Below, in pieces: positions 20,063 through 28,878 of a stretch of DNA of 47,799 nt. The position numbers and the translations under genes were made by a program. The DNA lies in contig NZ_JAUYOJ010000108.1 of the NCBI RefSeq assembly GCF_030697925.1, forward strand, positions 1 to 47,799. Direction: 5' to 3'. Origin of the DNA: Phenylobacterium sp. (GTDB taxonomy: Bacteria; Pseudomonadota; Alphaproteobacteria; Caulobacterales; Caulobacteraceae). Numbering within the stretch: position 1 is the first letter of the stretch; every line of letters begins with the position of its first letter. Below the pieces are notes generated by a model, which made no database searches, was not told the DNA's origin, and was given only the letters and a program-made list of their open reading frames with translations.

Positions 20063-20087
20063 AACGCCGCGCGGGCCGATTCAGTTC
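20063..20087 (-). promoter_or_regulatory. Candidate EcfG-type stress promoter of ku
   Basis: Read on the minus strand, GAAC (20087-20084) and CGTT (20066-20063) are 17 bp apart, matching the -35/-10 spacing of alphaproteobacterial EcfG promoters; the base before GAAC is C instead of G. The CGTT ends 33 bp before the ku ATG. In Sinorhizobium meliloti some ku and ligD genes are under the general stress factor RpoE2, which gives the call biological sense. Confidence 0.42.
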
Positions 20088-21538
20088 GCCGGCAGGGCCA
20101 GGGTCGGCAGGGCCGCGGCCTCCTGGGCGTTCAGCCGGCTTTTGCGGAAGCCGACCCGGACGCCGCTGTCGGCCCCGAACTCCATGAGCTGGTCGCCCCT
20201 GGGGGTGTAGGCCGGCCAGGCCGGGCCGGAGGGGCACTTCGGCGTCCCGGTCTTGGCGAAGGCGACCCAGCAGCCATGGACCAGCGTCGCCATCGCCTTG
20301 TCGTCCTCGGCCACCGCGCTGAGGGGTGTGCGACGACCCCAGTATTCGAAGACGTACTGGACCTCCGCGGCATGGAAAGCCCGGGTGACCCCGGCGGGTC
20401 TGAAGCGCGAACCCACATAGGCGAAGTGGTAGAGCCAGGCGGGCTTTCCGCTCGAGGCGCGCGCGGCGACCCAACGCGCCGGGGCGCCGAACAATCGGTC
20501 GGTGAACATTTCACGGTCTTCGGGCGTCGGCGGCGGCGACCGGGCCATGAGCGAATCCTCGCCCGAATTGAACCCGATGATCAAAGGCACGTCGGCCGCG
20601 CGGCCGGCGGCGAGGGCCTGGGTCGGAGTCTCGGTCAGGAGCCTACCGTCGACGAAGGGGCCGAAGTCGTCGTCGATCCTGGCGATCAGGGTCTCGGCCC
20701 GGAGCTTGCGCAGATCGGCGACGCTGGCCTCCGATCCCGCCAGCCTCAGGCTCTCGGCGACCTTGGCGCCCTCCGCCTCCTTGGCCGCCAGGGTCTCAGG
20801 CGCGAACCAGCCCCCGCCCGATTGGACGATGGCCTTCTTGAACAGCGGTTTGGCACGGGCCGTGGCCAGCAGGGCCAGGACGCTCGCGCCCCCGGCGCTC
20901 GTGCCGAAGATCGTCACGTTCTTGGGGTCGCCGCCGAAGGCCGCGATATTGCGCTGGACCCACTCCAGGGCCGCGATCTGGTCCATCAGGCCATAGTTGC
21001 CGGTGGGCTCGGCGCCGGCCTCGCGGGTCAGGGCCGGATGGGCGAAATAGCCCAGCGGCCCGAGGCGGTAGTTGATCGAGACCAGCACCACGCCGTCGCG
21101 GGCGAAGTTCGTGCCGTCATAGATCCAGCCGGCTCCGTGGCGATGACCGCCGCCATGGATCCAGACCATGACCGGGGCCTTCTTGACGGCCCCCATCTTG
21201 TCTCTCGGCGGGGCAAAGACGTTGAGCTGCAGGCAGTCCTCGCTGACCGGCCCGTTGGCGCTGCCGGAATTGGGCGTGCCGTCGGCGTTCATCGGCTGCA
21301 TGCAGGACGGGCCGTTGGCGGTGGCGTCGCGCTCTCCGGTCCAGGCCACGGGCGGCCTGGGCGGCGCCCAGCGCAGCCTGCCCACCGGCGGGGCGGCGAA
21401 GGGGATGTTGCGGAAGACCTCGGCGGTCTCGCCCGACGTCCCCGCCAGCACCCCGCCCTCGACCGTAACCTTGACCTGCGCCTGGGCCGACCCGGCCAGC
21501 ATCAAGGCGCCCAAGACCGTCGCGCAGAACCGAAGCAT
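20081..21538 (-). CDS. Secreted type-B carboxylesterase
   Basis: An alpha/beta-hydrolase of the carboxylesterase/lipase type-B family, 485 residues, with a signal peptide (residues 1-20, ending AQA before QVKV), so it works in the periplasm or outside. The oxyanion segment is VWIHGGGHRHGAG (about 125-137). The nucleophile is S214 in FGTSAGGASV. The acidic residue is probably the Glu in FNSGEDSLM and the His the one in FHAAEVQYVFEYWG. It starts 64 bp after dnaE2 on the same strand and ends 50 bp before ku, so it could be read from the SOS operon. No link of such an enzyme to DNA repair is known; its substrate cannot be inferred. Confidence 0.9.
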   Translation of the reverse strand: MLRFCATVLGALMLAGSAQAQVKVTVEGGVLAGTSGETAEVFRNIPFAAPPVGRLRWAPPRPPVAWTGERDATANGPSCMQPMNADGTPNSGSANGPVSEDCLQLNVFAPPRDKMGAVKKAPVMVWIHGGGHRHGAGWIYDGTNFARDGVVLVSINYRLGPLGYFAHPALTREAGAEPTGNYGLMDQIAALEWVQRNIAAFGGDPKNVTIFGTSAGGASVLALLATARAKPLFKKAIVQSGGGWFAPETLAAKEAEGAKVAESLRLAGSEASVADLRKLRAETLIARIDDDFGPFVDGRLLTETPTQALAAGRAADVPLIIGFNSGEDSLMARSPPPTPEDREMFTDRLFGAPARWVAARASSGKPAWLYHFAYVGSRFRPAGVTRAFHAAEVQYVFEYWGRRTPLSAVAEDDKAMATLVHGCWVAFAKTGTPKCPSGPAWPAYTPRGDQLMEFGADSGVRVGFRKSRLNAQEAAALPTLALPAN

Positions 21539-21602
21539 GGCGTTTTCCCCCCGCCCGTTGGTTGTGCGGGAGGATTTGCCTGCACGTCCTCCGGGTCAAG
21601 CC

Positions 21603-24600
21603 TCAGTGGAAATCGCGGCTGCGGACCAGGGCGCCGGTGACGCGGTCGTGCAACCTGGGGGCCGGTCCATCGTCGTCCCGCATCTGGGCCAGGCGGTCGG
21701 AGAGGTCGGTGAACCGGCGGGCGACGATGTGGACCACATTGCTCTCGCTCTGCACCTGGCCGTGGACCACCAGGAACGAGGCGCTCATCACCAGGCGGCG
21801 GTTGGCGTCGAAGGCGTCCTTCCAGACCACGATATTGGCGATGCCGGTCTCGTCCTCGAGGGTCAGGAAGGTGACCCCCTTGGCGGTGCCCGGCCGTTGG
21901 CGCACCAGGACCAGCCCGCCCACGGTGACCAGCCGCCGGTCGGAGGTGCGGGCCAGGTCCTTGCAGGGGATGGCGCCGTAGCTCTTCAGGGTCTCGCGGA
22001 AGAAGCCGATGGGATGGGCCTTCAGGGAGAGGCTGGTGGTCCGGTAGTCCTCCATCACCTCCTGGGGCAGGTGCATCAGGGGCAGCTCCACCTGGCGCTC
22101 CTTCACCCCCATGGCGGCCAGCAGGGGCGCGGTCTTCAGGCTGCCGGTCTCGTCGGCCAGGCCCTTCACCGCCCACAGGGCCTGGCGGCGCGAGAGGCCC
22201 AGGCCCGCGAAGGCGTCGGCCTCGGCCAGCAGCTCCAGCGACCGTCGCGAGAGCCCGGCCCGGACGGCGAAGTCGTCGAGGGTGCGCACCCCGGCCTCCC
22301 GCGCGGCGATCAGGCCTTCGGCCTCCTCCTTGTTGAGCCCCTTGACCTGGCGCAGGCCCAGCCGCACGGCGCGCAGCCGGCCGGGCCTGGCCGCCGGCTC
22401 CAGGGTGCAGTCCCAGTCGCTCTGCAGCAGGTCGGGGGAGCGTATCTCCACCCCATGCTCGCGCGCGTCGCGGACCAACTGGGCCGGCTGGTAGAAGCCC
22501 ATGGGCTGGCTATTCAGCAAGGCGGCGCAGAAGGCGTCGGGCCAGCGCCACTTCATCCAGGCCGAGGCGTAGACCAAGAGGGCGAAGCTGATCGCGTGGC
22601 TCTCCGGGAAGCCGTAGGAGCCGAAGCCCTCGATCTGCTTGAAGCAGCGGCGGACGAACTCCGGATCATAGCCGCGCGATTCCATGCCGTTGATGAACTT
22701 GGCCTCGTACTCCCCGACATTGCCGTGGTGGCGGAAGGTGGCCATGGAGCGGCGCAGGCCGTCGGCGTCGTCGTCCGAGAACTTGGCCGCCTCGATGGCG
22801 ATGCGCATGGCCTGTTCCTGGAACAGCGGCACGCCGTGGGTCTTACCCAGAATGGCCTTGAGTTCGTCCTGGGGATGCGGCGGGGCCGGACGCGGATAAT
22901 CGATCAAGGTCGGATCGTTGCGGCGCTTCAGATAGGGGTGGACCATGTCGCCCTGGATCGGGCCTGGCCGGACGATCGCCACCTCCACCACCAGGTCGTA
23001 GAACTTGCGGGGCTTGAGCCTGGGCAGCATCGACATCTGGGCCCGGCTCTCCACCTGGAACACGCCCACGGAGTCGGCCTTGCAAAGCATGTCGTAGACC
23101 TCGGAAACCTCCTGGGGGATGTGGGAGATGTCGGTGATCTTGCGCCCCACCGTGGGGTCGTCGGCGGGGATCATCTCGAAGCCCCGCTTCAGGGCCGTCA
23201 GCATGCCCAGCGCCAGGACATCGACCTTCATCAGGCCCAGGGCGTCGATGTCGTCCTTGTCCCACTCGATGAAGGTGCGGTCGTCCATGGCGGCGTTGCC
23301 GATCGGCACGGTCTCGTCCAGCCGCCGCTTGGTCAGGACATAGCCGCCCACATGCTGCGACAGGTGGCGGGGGAACTTGAGCAGCTGGGTAGCCAGGCTC
23401 ACCGCGCGGCGGACCTCCGGATTGGTCGGGTCGAGCCCCGCTTGCCGTACATGGCCGTCCGGCACCTCCTCCCCCCAGCTTCCCCAGATGGTCCCGGCGA
23501 GCGCGGCGGTGACGTCCTCGGTCAGGCCCAGCGCCTTGCCCACCTGGCGGATGGCCATACGCGGGCGGTAATGGATGACGGTGGCCACGATGGCGGCGCG
23601 GTGGCGGCCATAGCGGCGATAGACGTACTGCATCACCTCCTCGCGCCGCTCGTGTTCGAAATCCACGTCGATGTCGGGCGGCTCGCCGCGCTTCTCGGAG
23701 ATGAAGCGCGAGAACAGCAGGTCCTGGTCCTCCTTGGTCGGGTCGACCGCGGTCACCCCCAGGCAGAAACAGACGCAGGAATTGGCCGCCGAGCCCCGGC
23801 CCTGGCAAAGGATCTCCTGCTCGCGGGCCCAGGCGACGATGTCGTGGACGGTGAGGAAATAGTTGGCGAAGTCGAGCTTCTCGATCAGGTCCAGCTCGTG
23901 CTGGATCGTCCGGCGCTCCTTCTCGCCCATGCCCTTCTCGAAGCGGGTCTTGGCGCCCTCCCAGGTCAGGTCGCGCAGGTGCTGGATGGCGGTCTTGCCC
24001 GGCGGCACCGGCTCGTCGGGATATTCGTATTTGAGCTGGGCGAGATCGAAGCCGATCCGTTCGACGATCTCCAGGCTGCGCTCCACCGCGCCGGGGAAGC
24101 GGGCGAAGAGGCGGGCCATCTCGGCGGGGGATTTCAGGTGCCGCTCGGCGTTGGCCTCCAGCTTCAGGCCCGCGTCGTGGATGGTGCAGGTCTCGCGGAT
24201 ACAGGTGACCACATCCTGCAGCGGGCGGCGCTCGGGGGCGTGGTAGAGCACGTCATTGGTGGCGACCATCGGCGCACCCGAGAGCTCGGCCAGCGAGGCC
24301 AGCTTCGACAGCCGGTGCAGGTCGCGCGCGCCATAGGGCCGCGAGGCGGCCAGCCAGACATCGCCGCGCAGCTCTCCGGCGATCCGCTTCAGTTCGTGCT
24401 CGAAGGCCTCGTCCAGGCGGGCGGGGGGAACCACCAGGGTGAGCTGCCCCTGCGAATGCTGGGCGAAGTCCTCCCAGTGCAGCTCGCATTCGCCCTTCTC
24501 CGAACGACGCTGGCCGACAGTGAGCAGGCGGGTCAGGCGGCCATAGGCCTCGCGGTCGGAGGGGTAGCAGAGCAGGGACGGCGTCCCGTCGGCGAAATCC

Positions 24601-24818
24601 AGGCGGCAGCCGGTCAGCGCGCGGATTTTGGTCGCGCCCTGGCCCAACCGCCGCATCTCCGACCAAGCCCGGACCACCCCGGCCAGGGAGTTGCGATCGA
24701 CGATCCCGATGGCCCCCATGCCCAGACAGGCGGCGGTGAACACCAGCTCGTCCGGATGCGACGCGCCGCGCAGGAACGAGAAGTTCGTCGTGGCCTGGAG
24801 CTCGGCGTAGCGGGTCAA
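21603..24818 (-). CDS. dnaE2: Error-prone DNA polymerase (DnaE2/ImuC)
   Basis: A C-family polymerase of 1071 residues that performs SOS translesion synthesis with ImuA and ImuB. The N-terminal PHP domain begins [23 protein letters not shown]. The catalytic palm holds [12 protein letters not shown] and the aspartates in [17 protein letters not shown], followed by tandem HhH elements and a C-terminal OB fold ([28 protein letters not shown], in part). The start is a TTG at 24818; PHP homology begins at residue 3, so no later start fits. A repeat hairpin starts 2 bp from this codon, and the only Shine-Dalgarno-like bases, GAAGGGG, lie inside it. Expression may therefore be altered compared with relatives. 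Confidence 0.95.
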   Translation of the reverse strand: MTRYAELQATTNFSFLRGASHPDELVFTAACLGMGAIGIVDRNSLAGVVRAWSEMRRLGQGATKIRALTGCRLDFADGTPSLLCYPSDREAYGRLTRLLTVGQRRSEKGECELHWEDFAQHSQGQLTLVVPPARLDEAFEHELKRIAGELRGDVWLAASRPYGARDLHRLSKLASLAELSGAPMVATNDVLYHAPERRPLQDVVTCIRETCTIHDAGLKLEANAERHLKSPAEMARLFARFPGAVERSLEIVERIGFDLAQLKYEYPDEPVPPGKTAIQHLRDLTWEGAKTRFEKGMGEKERRTIQHELDLIEKLDFANYFLTVHDIVAWAREQEILCQGRGSAANSCVCFCLGVTAVDPTKEDQDLLFSRFISEKRGEPPDIDVDFEHERREEVMQYVYRRYGRHRAAIVATVIHYRPRMAIRQVGKALGLTEDVTAALAGTIWGSWGEEVPDGHVRQAGLDPTNPEVRRAVSLATQLLKFPRHLSQHVGGYVLTKRRLDETVPIGNAAMDDRTFIEWDKDDIDALGLMKVDVLALGMLTALKRGFEMIPADDPTVGRKITDISHIPQEVSEVYDMLCKADSVGVFQVESRAQMSMLPRLKPRKFYDLVVEVAIVRPGPIQGDMVHPYLKRRNDPTLIDYPRPAPPHPQDELKAILGKTHGVPLFQEQAMRIAIEAAKFSDDDADGLRRSMATFRHHGNVGEYEAKFINGMESRGYDPEFVRRCFKQIEGFGSYGFPESHAISFALLVYASAWMKWRWPDAFCAALLNSQPMGFYQPAQLVRDAREHGVEIRSPDLLQSDWDCTLEPAARPGRLRAVRLGLRQVKGLNKEEAEGLIAAREAGVRTLDDFAVRAGLSRRSLELLAEADAFAGLGLSRRQALWAVKGLADETGSLKTAPLLAAMGVKERQVELPLMHLPQEVMEDYRTTSLSLKAHPIGFFRETLKSYGAIPCKDLARTSDRRLVTVGGLVLVRQRPGTAKGVTFLTLEDETGIANIVVWKDAFDANRRLVMSASFLVVHGQVQSESNVVHIVARRFTDLSDRLAQMRDDDGPAPRLHDRVTGALVRSRDFH

Positions 24819-24820
24819 CG

Positions 24821-24878
24821 CCCCTTCTCCCCTTGCGGGAGAAGGTGGCCCCGCGAGAGCGGGGTCGGATGAGGGGTC
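24821..24878. repeat. Palindromic repeat, left copy of an inverted pair
   Basis: Begins with a hairpin, CCTTCTCCC (24823-24831) and GGGAGAAGG (24837-24845), and continues through CCCCGCGAGAGCGGGG to TCGGATGAGGGGTC. It matches the reverse complement of 25056-25110 over nearly its full length. It lies immediately before the dnaE2 start codon, so the transcript would fold there. Confidence 0.8.
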
Positions 24879-24931
24879 GAAAGTCCTATCCGGCTAGCGG
24901 CGGCGAAGCCGCAAACATCCAATAAGACCGG

Positions 24932-25015
24932 CCACGGAAAACACGAAAGGCACGGACACCCGGCTCCGCGTTCCGTTGAGTTCGACTCCGTCGGTGGTTT
25001 CCGTGTTTTCCGTGG
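24932..25015. repeat. Inner inverted repeat in the imuB-dnaE2 gap
   Basis: CCACGGAAAACACGAAAGG (24932-24950) is the reverse complement, with one base missing, of GGTTTCCGTGTTTTCCGTGG (24996-25015). It sits between the two outer repeat copies, so the whole 310-bp gap (24819-25128) is a nested palindrome with no reading frame. Low-complexity motifs of this GGAAAACACGG type are common dispersed repeats in environmental bacteria; that general statement is from memory. Confidence 0.75.
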
Positions 25016-25055
25016 TCGATCTTGGCTTCGCCGGTCTAACCGGCGAGTTCTGAGA

Positions 25056-25110
25056 GACCCCTCATCCGACCGCTCTCCGAGCGGCCACCTTCTCCCGCAA
25101 GGGGAGAAGG
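25056..25110. repeat. Palindromic repeat, right copy of an inverted pair
   Basis: Runs GACCCCTCATCCGACC to CTCCCGCAAGGGGAGAAGG and is the inverted partner of 24821-24878, differing mainly in the small central hairpin (CGCTCTCCGAGCG instead of CCCCGCGAGAGCGGGG). It lies 19 bp downstream of the imuB stop and may form a terminator or attenuator between imuB and dnaE2. Confidence 0.8.
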
Positions 25111-25128
25111 ACACTTCGTGCGACCGCG

Positions 25129-26649
25129 TCATCCGAACAGTCCGTGCAGGAACCACCGGGCGGGGACGCCGGCCTCGTAGAGCCCCTCGCGATAGACCCA
25201 GAAGCGCGCGCCTTCCTGGTCCTCCACCCGGTAATAGTCGCGGACCTGGTCGGTGCGGACCTCATCGATTTCGCCACGCCACCATTCGGCGCCGATGCGC
25301 TCGGGCCCCTCGGCGAAGCGCACGCGGTGGGTCTGCTTGCGCCACTGGAACTGGCGGGGCGGGTCGTCGGGGGTCAGCGCCAGGACCAGGTCCAGGGGCT
25401 CGGGGCGGCGGAAGAGGCGCAGGGGCCGGGGCGTTTCCGGGTTCCAGCCCTGACTGGGCTTGAGCGGCGCGCCGGGGCGGGCGCTCTGTTCGGGGACGTG
25501 GCTCTCCACCGGGGCGCTCTTCCAGACCCGATCCTCGCCCAGGCGGTTGGCCAGCCGGTCCACCAGGGGGGCCAGACCTTCCTCCAGGGCCGCCTCACGG
25601 CTGGCGTCCAGCCGCGCCTGGCGGCCAGACAGGACCTCAACCGCCTCGGCGGTGAGGGTGACCACCTCGATCCCGAAGCCCGGATCGACGGTCTCCAGCT
25701 TGGGCGCGAACAGCTTGGCGATCCGGGCCGGGTCGCGGCCGGGGATGGAGAGGCCGATAGTCAGCGGATAGGCCTTGCCGTCCAGCCGGTGGAAGGTGAG
25801 CTCGAAACGCTTGGCGCCCCGGCTTTCCAGCTCCAGCCGCGCGCAGAGCTTGTCGGCCACGTCGCGGCTCACCCGCTGCAGGTCTTCCAACACACTGATC
25901 GGCTCGAAGAAGGCCAGCCGGGCGAACCACGGATTGGGCGGGCGGCGGAAGGTCAGCGCCTCCTCGGCGCGGCCCATGGCCTGGTCCAGCCGCAGCAGGG
26001 CCTGCTTGCCGAACCGGCGGGCGAAGGGGGCGCGCGGCAGGCCGATGATCTGGAACAGGTAGCGCAGGCCCAGCCGCTCGATCTGGGCGGCGGCCTCGGG
26101 CTCCAGGCGCAGGGCGGCCGGCGGCAGATAGGCCAGCAGGTCGGCCTGCCCCCCCGGCGGGGCGATGATCTCCACGTCCTTGCCGTGGTGGGCGAGCGCC
26201 CAGGCCGCGCCCGGGGTGTCGGCCACCGCACAGCGGAAGAAGAGACCGTTGCGGGCCAGGCGGGCGCGGAAGTCGGCGACCAGCTCGGCCTCGCTCCCCC
26301 ACAGGTGGTCGACCCCGGTGATGTCCAGGAACAGGCCATCGGGCGGGGCGGTCGCCACCGCGTGGGAGAACCGCACCGACCAGTCGACCAGGGCGGTGAG
26401 CGCCGTCGCATCCGCCTCCGGCTCCGCCTCGGCGGTGAAGAGGTCTGGAACCAGGGCCGCGGCGTCGGTGGCCTTCTGCCCCGGATAGAGGCCCGCGGCG
26501 GCGGCGGCCTTGTCCACCGCCGACAGCCGCCGCACGGCTTTCACGGTCTCGATCAGGCCAAAAGGGCTAGGCTGAGAGTCGGACGGATTGCGCCGGCGCC
26601 AGTTGGCGATCGCCCAGTTCGGCGACCAGGCGCAGAGGATGCGGGCCAT
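25129..26649 (-). CDS. imuB: ImuB, inactive Y-family polymerase-like protein
   Basis: The adaptor of the ImuA-ImuB-DnaE2 mutasome, which binds the sliding clamp and brings DnaE2 to lesions. The 506 residues begin MARILCAWSPNWAIANWRRR and have the Y-family fold: KAAAAAGLYPGQKATDAAAL, GLFLDITGVDHLWG, and a little-finger-like region around RVSRDVADKLCARLELESRG. The usual catalytic S-x-D-E is replaced by PPDG just before LFLD, as expected for the non-catalytic ImuB group. The start overlaps the imuA 3' end by 83 bp in another phase. A repeat-filled gap of 310 bp separates it from dnaE2. Confidence 0.92.
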   Translation of the reverse strand: MARILCAWSPNWAIANWRRRNPSDSQPSPFGLIETVKAVRRLSAVDKAAAAAGLYPGQKATDAAALVPDLFTAEAEPEADATALTALVDWSVRFSHAVATAPPDGLFLDITGVDHLWGSEAELVADFRARLARNGLFFRCAVADTPGAAWALAHHGKDVEIIAPPGGQADLLAYLPPAALRLEPEAAAQIERLGLRYLFQIIGLPRAPFARRFGKQALLRLDQAMGRAEEALTFRRPPNPWFARLAFFEPISVLEDLQRVSRDVADKLCARLELESRGAKRFELTFHRLDGKAYPLTIGLSIPGRDPARIAKLFAPKLETVDPGFGIEVVTLTAEAVEVLSGRQARLDASREAALEEGLAPLVDRLANRLGEDRVWKSAPVESHVPEQSARPGAPLKPSQGWNPETPRPLRLFRRPEPLDLVLALTPDDPPRQFQWRKQTHRVRFAEGPERIGAEWWRGEIDEVRTDQVRDYYRVEDQEGARFWVYREGLYEAGVPARWFLHGLFG

Positions 26650-27355
26650 CTTGGGCCTCCCAGGTAAAAGCGGCTTGCGCCTCCATCAGCCAGGCGCCGG
26701 GCCGCCCGCCCCGGCACCGTTCCAGTTCCACCCGCCAGCGCGGCGGGCCCAGGCCGAACTCGCCGGGCGCGGGCTCGCTGGTCGTCGGGGCGATCTTCCA
26801 GCGGGTGGCCGCCGCCGAGCCGCTGGCCGTCTGCCTGCCGAGCCCGCCATAGGGCCGGCGGCGGATCACGAAGCCGGTGGCGCCGTGCTTCTCGCAGGCC
26901 AGTTGCAGCCGCCGCCCGGCGGTGAGGTCCACGGCCTCCACCTCGGCGAAGACCGCGGTGACGCCGGCGGTGGCGAGCGCGTCCTCGGCCACGGCCAGGG
27001 CCTCGGCCTCGTCGCGGGCGCAGACCTGGATCAGCCGCTCAGCCGGGAAACCCAGCCCCGACAGGCCCGGGGCGAACAGGTCGTCGCGCCGCAGCACCCA
27101 GACCGCCTCGCCCCGCCGGGCCAGGGGCGCGGCGACGAGCGCGGCGAAGGCGGCGGGGGAGGCCCCGGTCTCGACCTCCATACCCGCCCCGGTGAATTCG
27201 TGCCATTGGCCCAGCGGCAGGCCCTGGCCCAGAAAGCAGCCGTCCAGCCTAAGATCGCCGAACGGCAGGGACTCAGAGTCCGCCCGTCCGCCCGCCTCGA
27301 GGGCGGCGATCTTCGCCTTGAGCGCGGCCAACCGCACCTCGCGAAAACCGGACAT
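26567..27355 (-). CDS. imuA: ImuA, RecA-like SOS mutagenesis accessory protein
   Basis: The first gene of the mutasome operon, 262 residues. ImuA proteins have a RecA/SulA-like fold and help DnaE2-ImuB act at lesions. Features here are LPFGDLRLDGCFLGQGLPLGQWHEF-type N-terminal segment (parts about 45-70), EAVWVLRRDDLFAPGLSGLGF, and GATGFVIRRRPYGG, all in the family pattern. There is no complete Walker A motif where RecA has one, as is usual for ImuA. The ATG at 27355 lies 17 bp from the LexA-type box at 27372-27386. Its last 83 bp are read in two phases together with the start of imuB. Confidence 0.88.
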   Translation of the reverse strand: MSGFREVRLAALKAKIAALEAGGRADSESLPFGDLRLDGCFLGQGLPLGQWHEFTGAGMEVETGASPAAFAALVAAPLARRGEAVWVLRRDDLFAPGLSGLGFPAERLIQVCARDEAEALAVAEDALATAGVTAVFAEVEAVDLTAGRRLQLACEKHGATGFVIRRRPYGGLGRQTASGSAAATRWKIAPTTSEPAPGEFGLGPPRWRVELERCRGGRPGAWLMEAQAAFTWEAQDGPHPLRLVAELGDRQLAPAQSVRLSA

Positions 27356-27371
27356 GGCCTTCTGTTCTCCC

Positions 27372-27386
27372 GTTCTTACTTTGTTC
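27372..27386 (-). promoter_or_regulatory. LexA-type SOS box (GTTC-N7-GTTC)
   Basis: GTTC at 27372-27375 and GTTC at 27383-27386 are separated by 7 bp (TTACTTT), the exact direct-repeat LexA target of alphaproteobacteria such as Caulobacter and rhizobia. It lies just upstream of imuA and within the 135-bp gap shared with the divergent BNR gene, so it could affect both. Confidence 0.82.
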
Positions 27387-27490
27387 TAGTTTTGGGCTCA
27401 AAAGAGTCAAGCACCTTACGGTGGAGTCTGCCGGCTTGACCCCGGCCGCGCCCGGACGAATCCTGCGGGTCTGGAAGAAAGGGGCACGCC

Positions 27491-28618
27491 ATGGCCGCCA
27501 CCCAGCTTCTCGTGGGCACCCGCAAGGGCGCCTGGATCTATCGCAGCGACGCGGCCCGCAAGGCCTGGTCCGTGCAAGGGCCGATCTTCCTCGGCCATAT
27601 CGTCAACCACCTGGTGCTCGACCCGCGCGACGGGAAGACCCTGCTGATGGCGGCGTCCACCGGCCACCTGGGACCGACCATCTTCCGCTCCGTCGACGGC
27701 GGGGCCACCTGGACAGAGGCCGAGCGCCCGCCCGCCTTCCCCAAGGTGGAGAACGGCCGAGGGCCCGCGCGGTCGGTGGATCACAGCTTCTGGCTGGAGC
27801 CGGGCCATCCCAGCGAGCCCGGCGTCTGGTGGGCGGGGACCTCGCCCCCCGGCCTGTTCCGCAGCGCCGACGGCGGGGCGACTTGGGATGGCGTCGCGGG
27901 CTTCAACGATCACCCCATGTACTGGAAATGGTGCCCGGAGGACGGCGGCACGCCGGACGGGGCCCTGCTCAACCAGATCCAGATCGACCCGCGCGACCCG
28001 CGCCACATGTATATCGCCACCTCCACCGCCGGCGTGTTCGAGAGCCATGACCAGGGCGCCGGCTGGGCGCCGCTGAACCAGGGGGTGGAGGCCAGTTTCC
28101 TACCCGACCCCTATCCGGAATACGGCCAGGACGCCCACTACATCGCGCTGGCTCCGACCATGCCCGACCGCCTCTGGCAGCAGAACCATTGCGGCATCTA
28201 CCGGCTGGACCGGCCGGCCGAGCGCTGGGACCGGATCGGCGAGGCCATGCCCAAGGAGATCGGCGACATCGGCTTCACCATCGTCCCGCACCCGCGCGCC
28301 GCCGACACCGCCTGGGTCTTTCCCATGGATGGCACCGAGGTCTGGCCGCGCACCAGCCCGGACGGCAAGCCGGCGGTCTACCGGACCCGCGACGCGGGCG
28401 CGAGCTGGGAGCGACAGGACCGAGGCTTCCCCACCGAACAGGGCTGGTTCACCGTCAAGCGCCAGGCCTTTTGCGCCGACAAGGCCGCCTCGGTTGGGCT
28501 CTATCTAGGAACCACCGGCGGCGAGCTCTGGATGAGCGACGACGAGGGCCAGGCTTGGCGGCCGATCGCCGCCCACCTGCCGGAGATCTATTCGGTGAGC
28601 GCGGCGCCCCTGCCATGA
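27491..28618 (+). CDS. BNR-repeat (sialidase/VPS10-like beta-propeller) protein
   Basis: A 375-residue protein built of beta-propeller blades with BNR/Asp-box motifs: SVDGGATWTEAE (about 67-78), SADGGATWDGVA (about 124-135), SHDQGAGWAPL, TRDAGASWERQ and SDDEGQAWRPI. There is no signal peptide, so despite similarity to exo-alpha-sialidases it is cytoplasmic and probably not a sialidase. The start region is GTRKGAWIYRSDAARK. GAAAGGGGC precedes the ATG. It overlaps the next gene by 4 bp, a tiny MoaD/ThiS-like protein, and the two look like a fixed pair. It shares its upstream gap with imuA, including the SOS box. Molecular role unknown. Confidence 0.8.
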   Translation: MAATQLLVGTRKGAWIYRSDAARKAWSVQGPIFLGHIVNHLVLDPRDGKTLLMAASTGHLGPTIFRSVDGGATWTEAERPPAFPKVENGRGPARSVDHSFWLEPGHPSEPGVWWAGTSPPGLFRSADGGATWDGVAGFNDHPMYWKWCPEDGGTPDGALLNQIQIDPRDPRHMYIATSTAGVFESHDQGAGWAPLNQGVEASFLPDPYPEYGQDAHYIALAPTMPDRLWQQNHCGIYRLDRPAERWDRIGEAMPKEIGDIGFTIVPHPRAADTAWVFPMDGTEVWPRTSPDGKPAVYRTRDAGASWERQDRGFPTEQGWFTVKRQAFCADKAASVGLYLGTTGGELWMSDDEGQAWRPIAAHLPEIYSVSAAPLP

Positions 28619-28878
28619 TCGCGGTCTTCATCCCCTCCCAGCTCACCTCCTACACAGACGGGGTCAGCCGGCTGACGGCGGCGGGGGGCAGCATCGAGGC
28701 GGTGCTGGACGACCTCGACCGGCGGTTCCCGGGATTGAAGTTCCGCGTGGTCGACGAGCAGGACCGCATCCGCCGCCACATGCGCATCTTCAAGAACGGC
28801 GACCGCGCCCAGGACGTCCGCGCGGCCGTGGGCGAGGGCGACGAGGTGCTGATCTTCGGAGCGCTGAGTGGGGGGTAA
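28615..28878 (+). CDS. MoaD/ThiS-family ubiquitin-like protein
   Basis: An 87-residue beta-grasp protein ending in the diglycine (ALSGG) that MoaD and ThiS use for activation and sulfur transfer. The pattern IEAVLDDLDRRFPGLKFRVVDE, RIFKNGDRAQD and EGDEVLIFGALSGG is typical. The start overlaps the BNR gene stop (ATGA). No moaE, moeB, thiF or thiG is next to it, so it is unlikely to be the ordinary molybdopterin or thiazole subunit. It may be a sulfur carrier or a protein modifier for its partner; both are guesses. Confidence 0.83.
   Translation: MIAVFIPSQLTSYTDGVSRLTAAGGSIEAVLDDLDRRFPGLKFRVVDEQDRIRRHMRIFKNGDRAQDVRAAVGEGDEVLIFGALSGG

Noticed and set aside
20081..21538. The esterase as a functional part of SOS repair
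   Set aside because: It carries a signal peptide and an ordinary type-B esterase triad; adjacency to dnaE2 and ku is the only link.
21168..24872. A 1234-codon open frame on the plus strand opposite dnaE2 (and a 658-codon one opposite edd at 2797-4773)
   Set aside because: Long antisense frames are expected in very GC-rich genes. The translations are Gly/Gln/His/Val-rich low-complexity sequence without motifs, while the minus strand encodes complete known enzymes.
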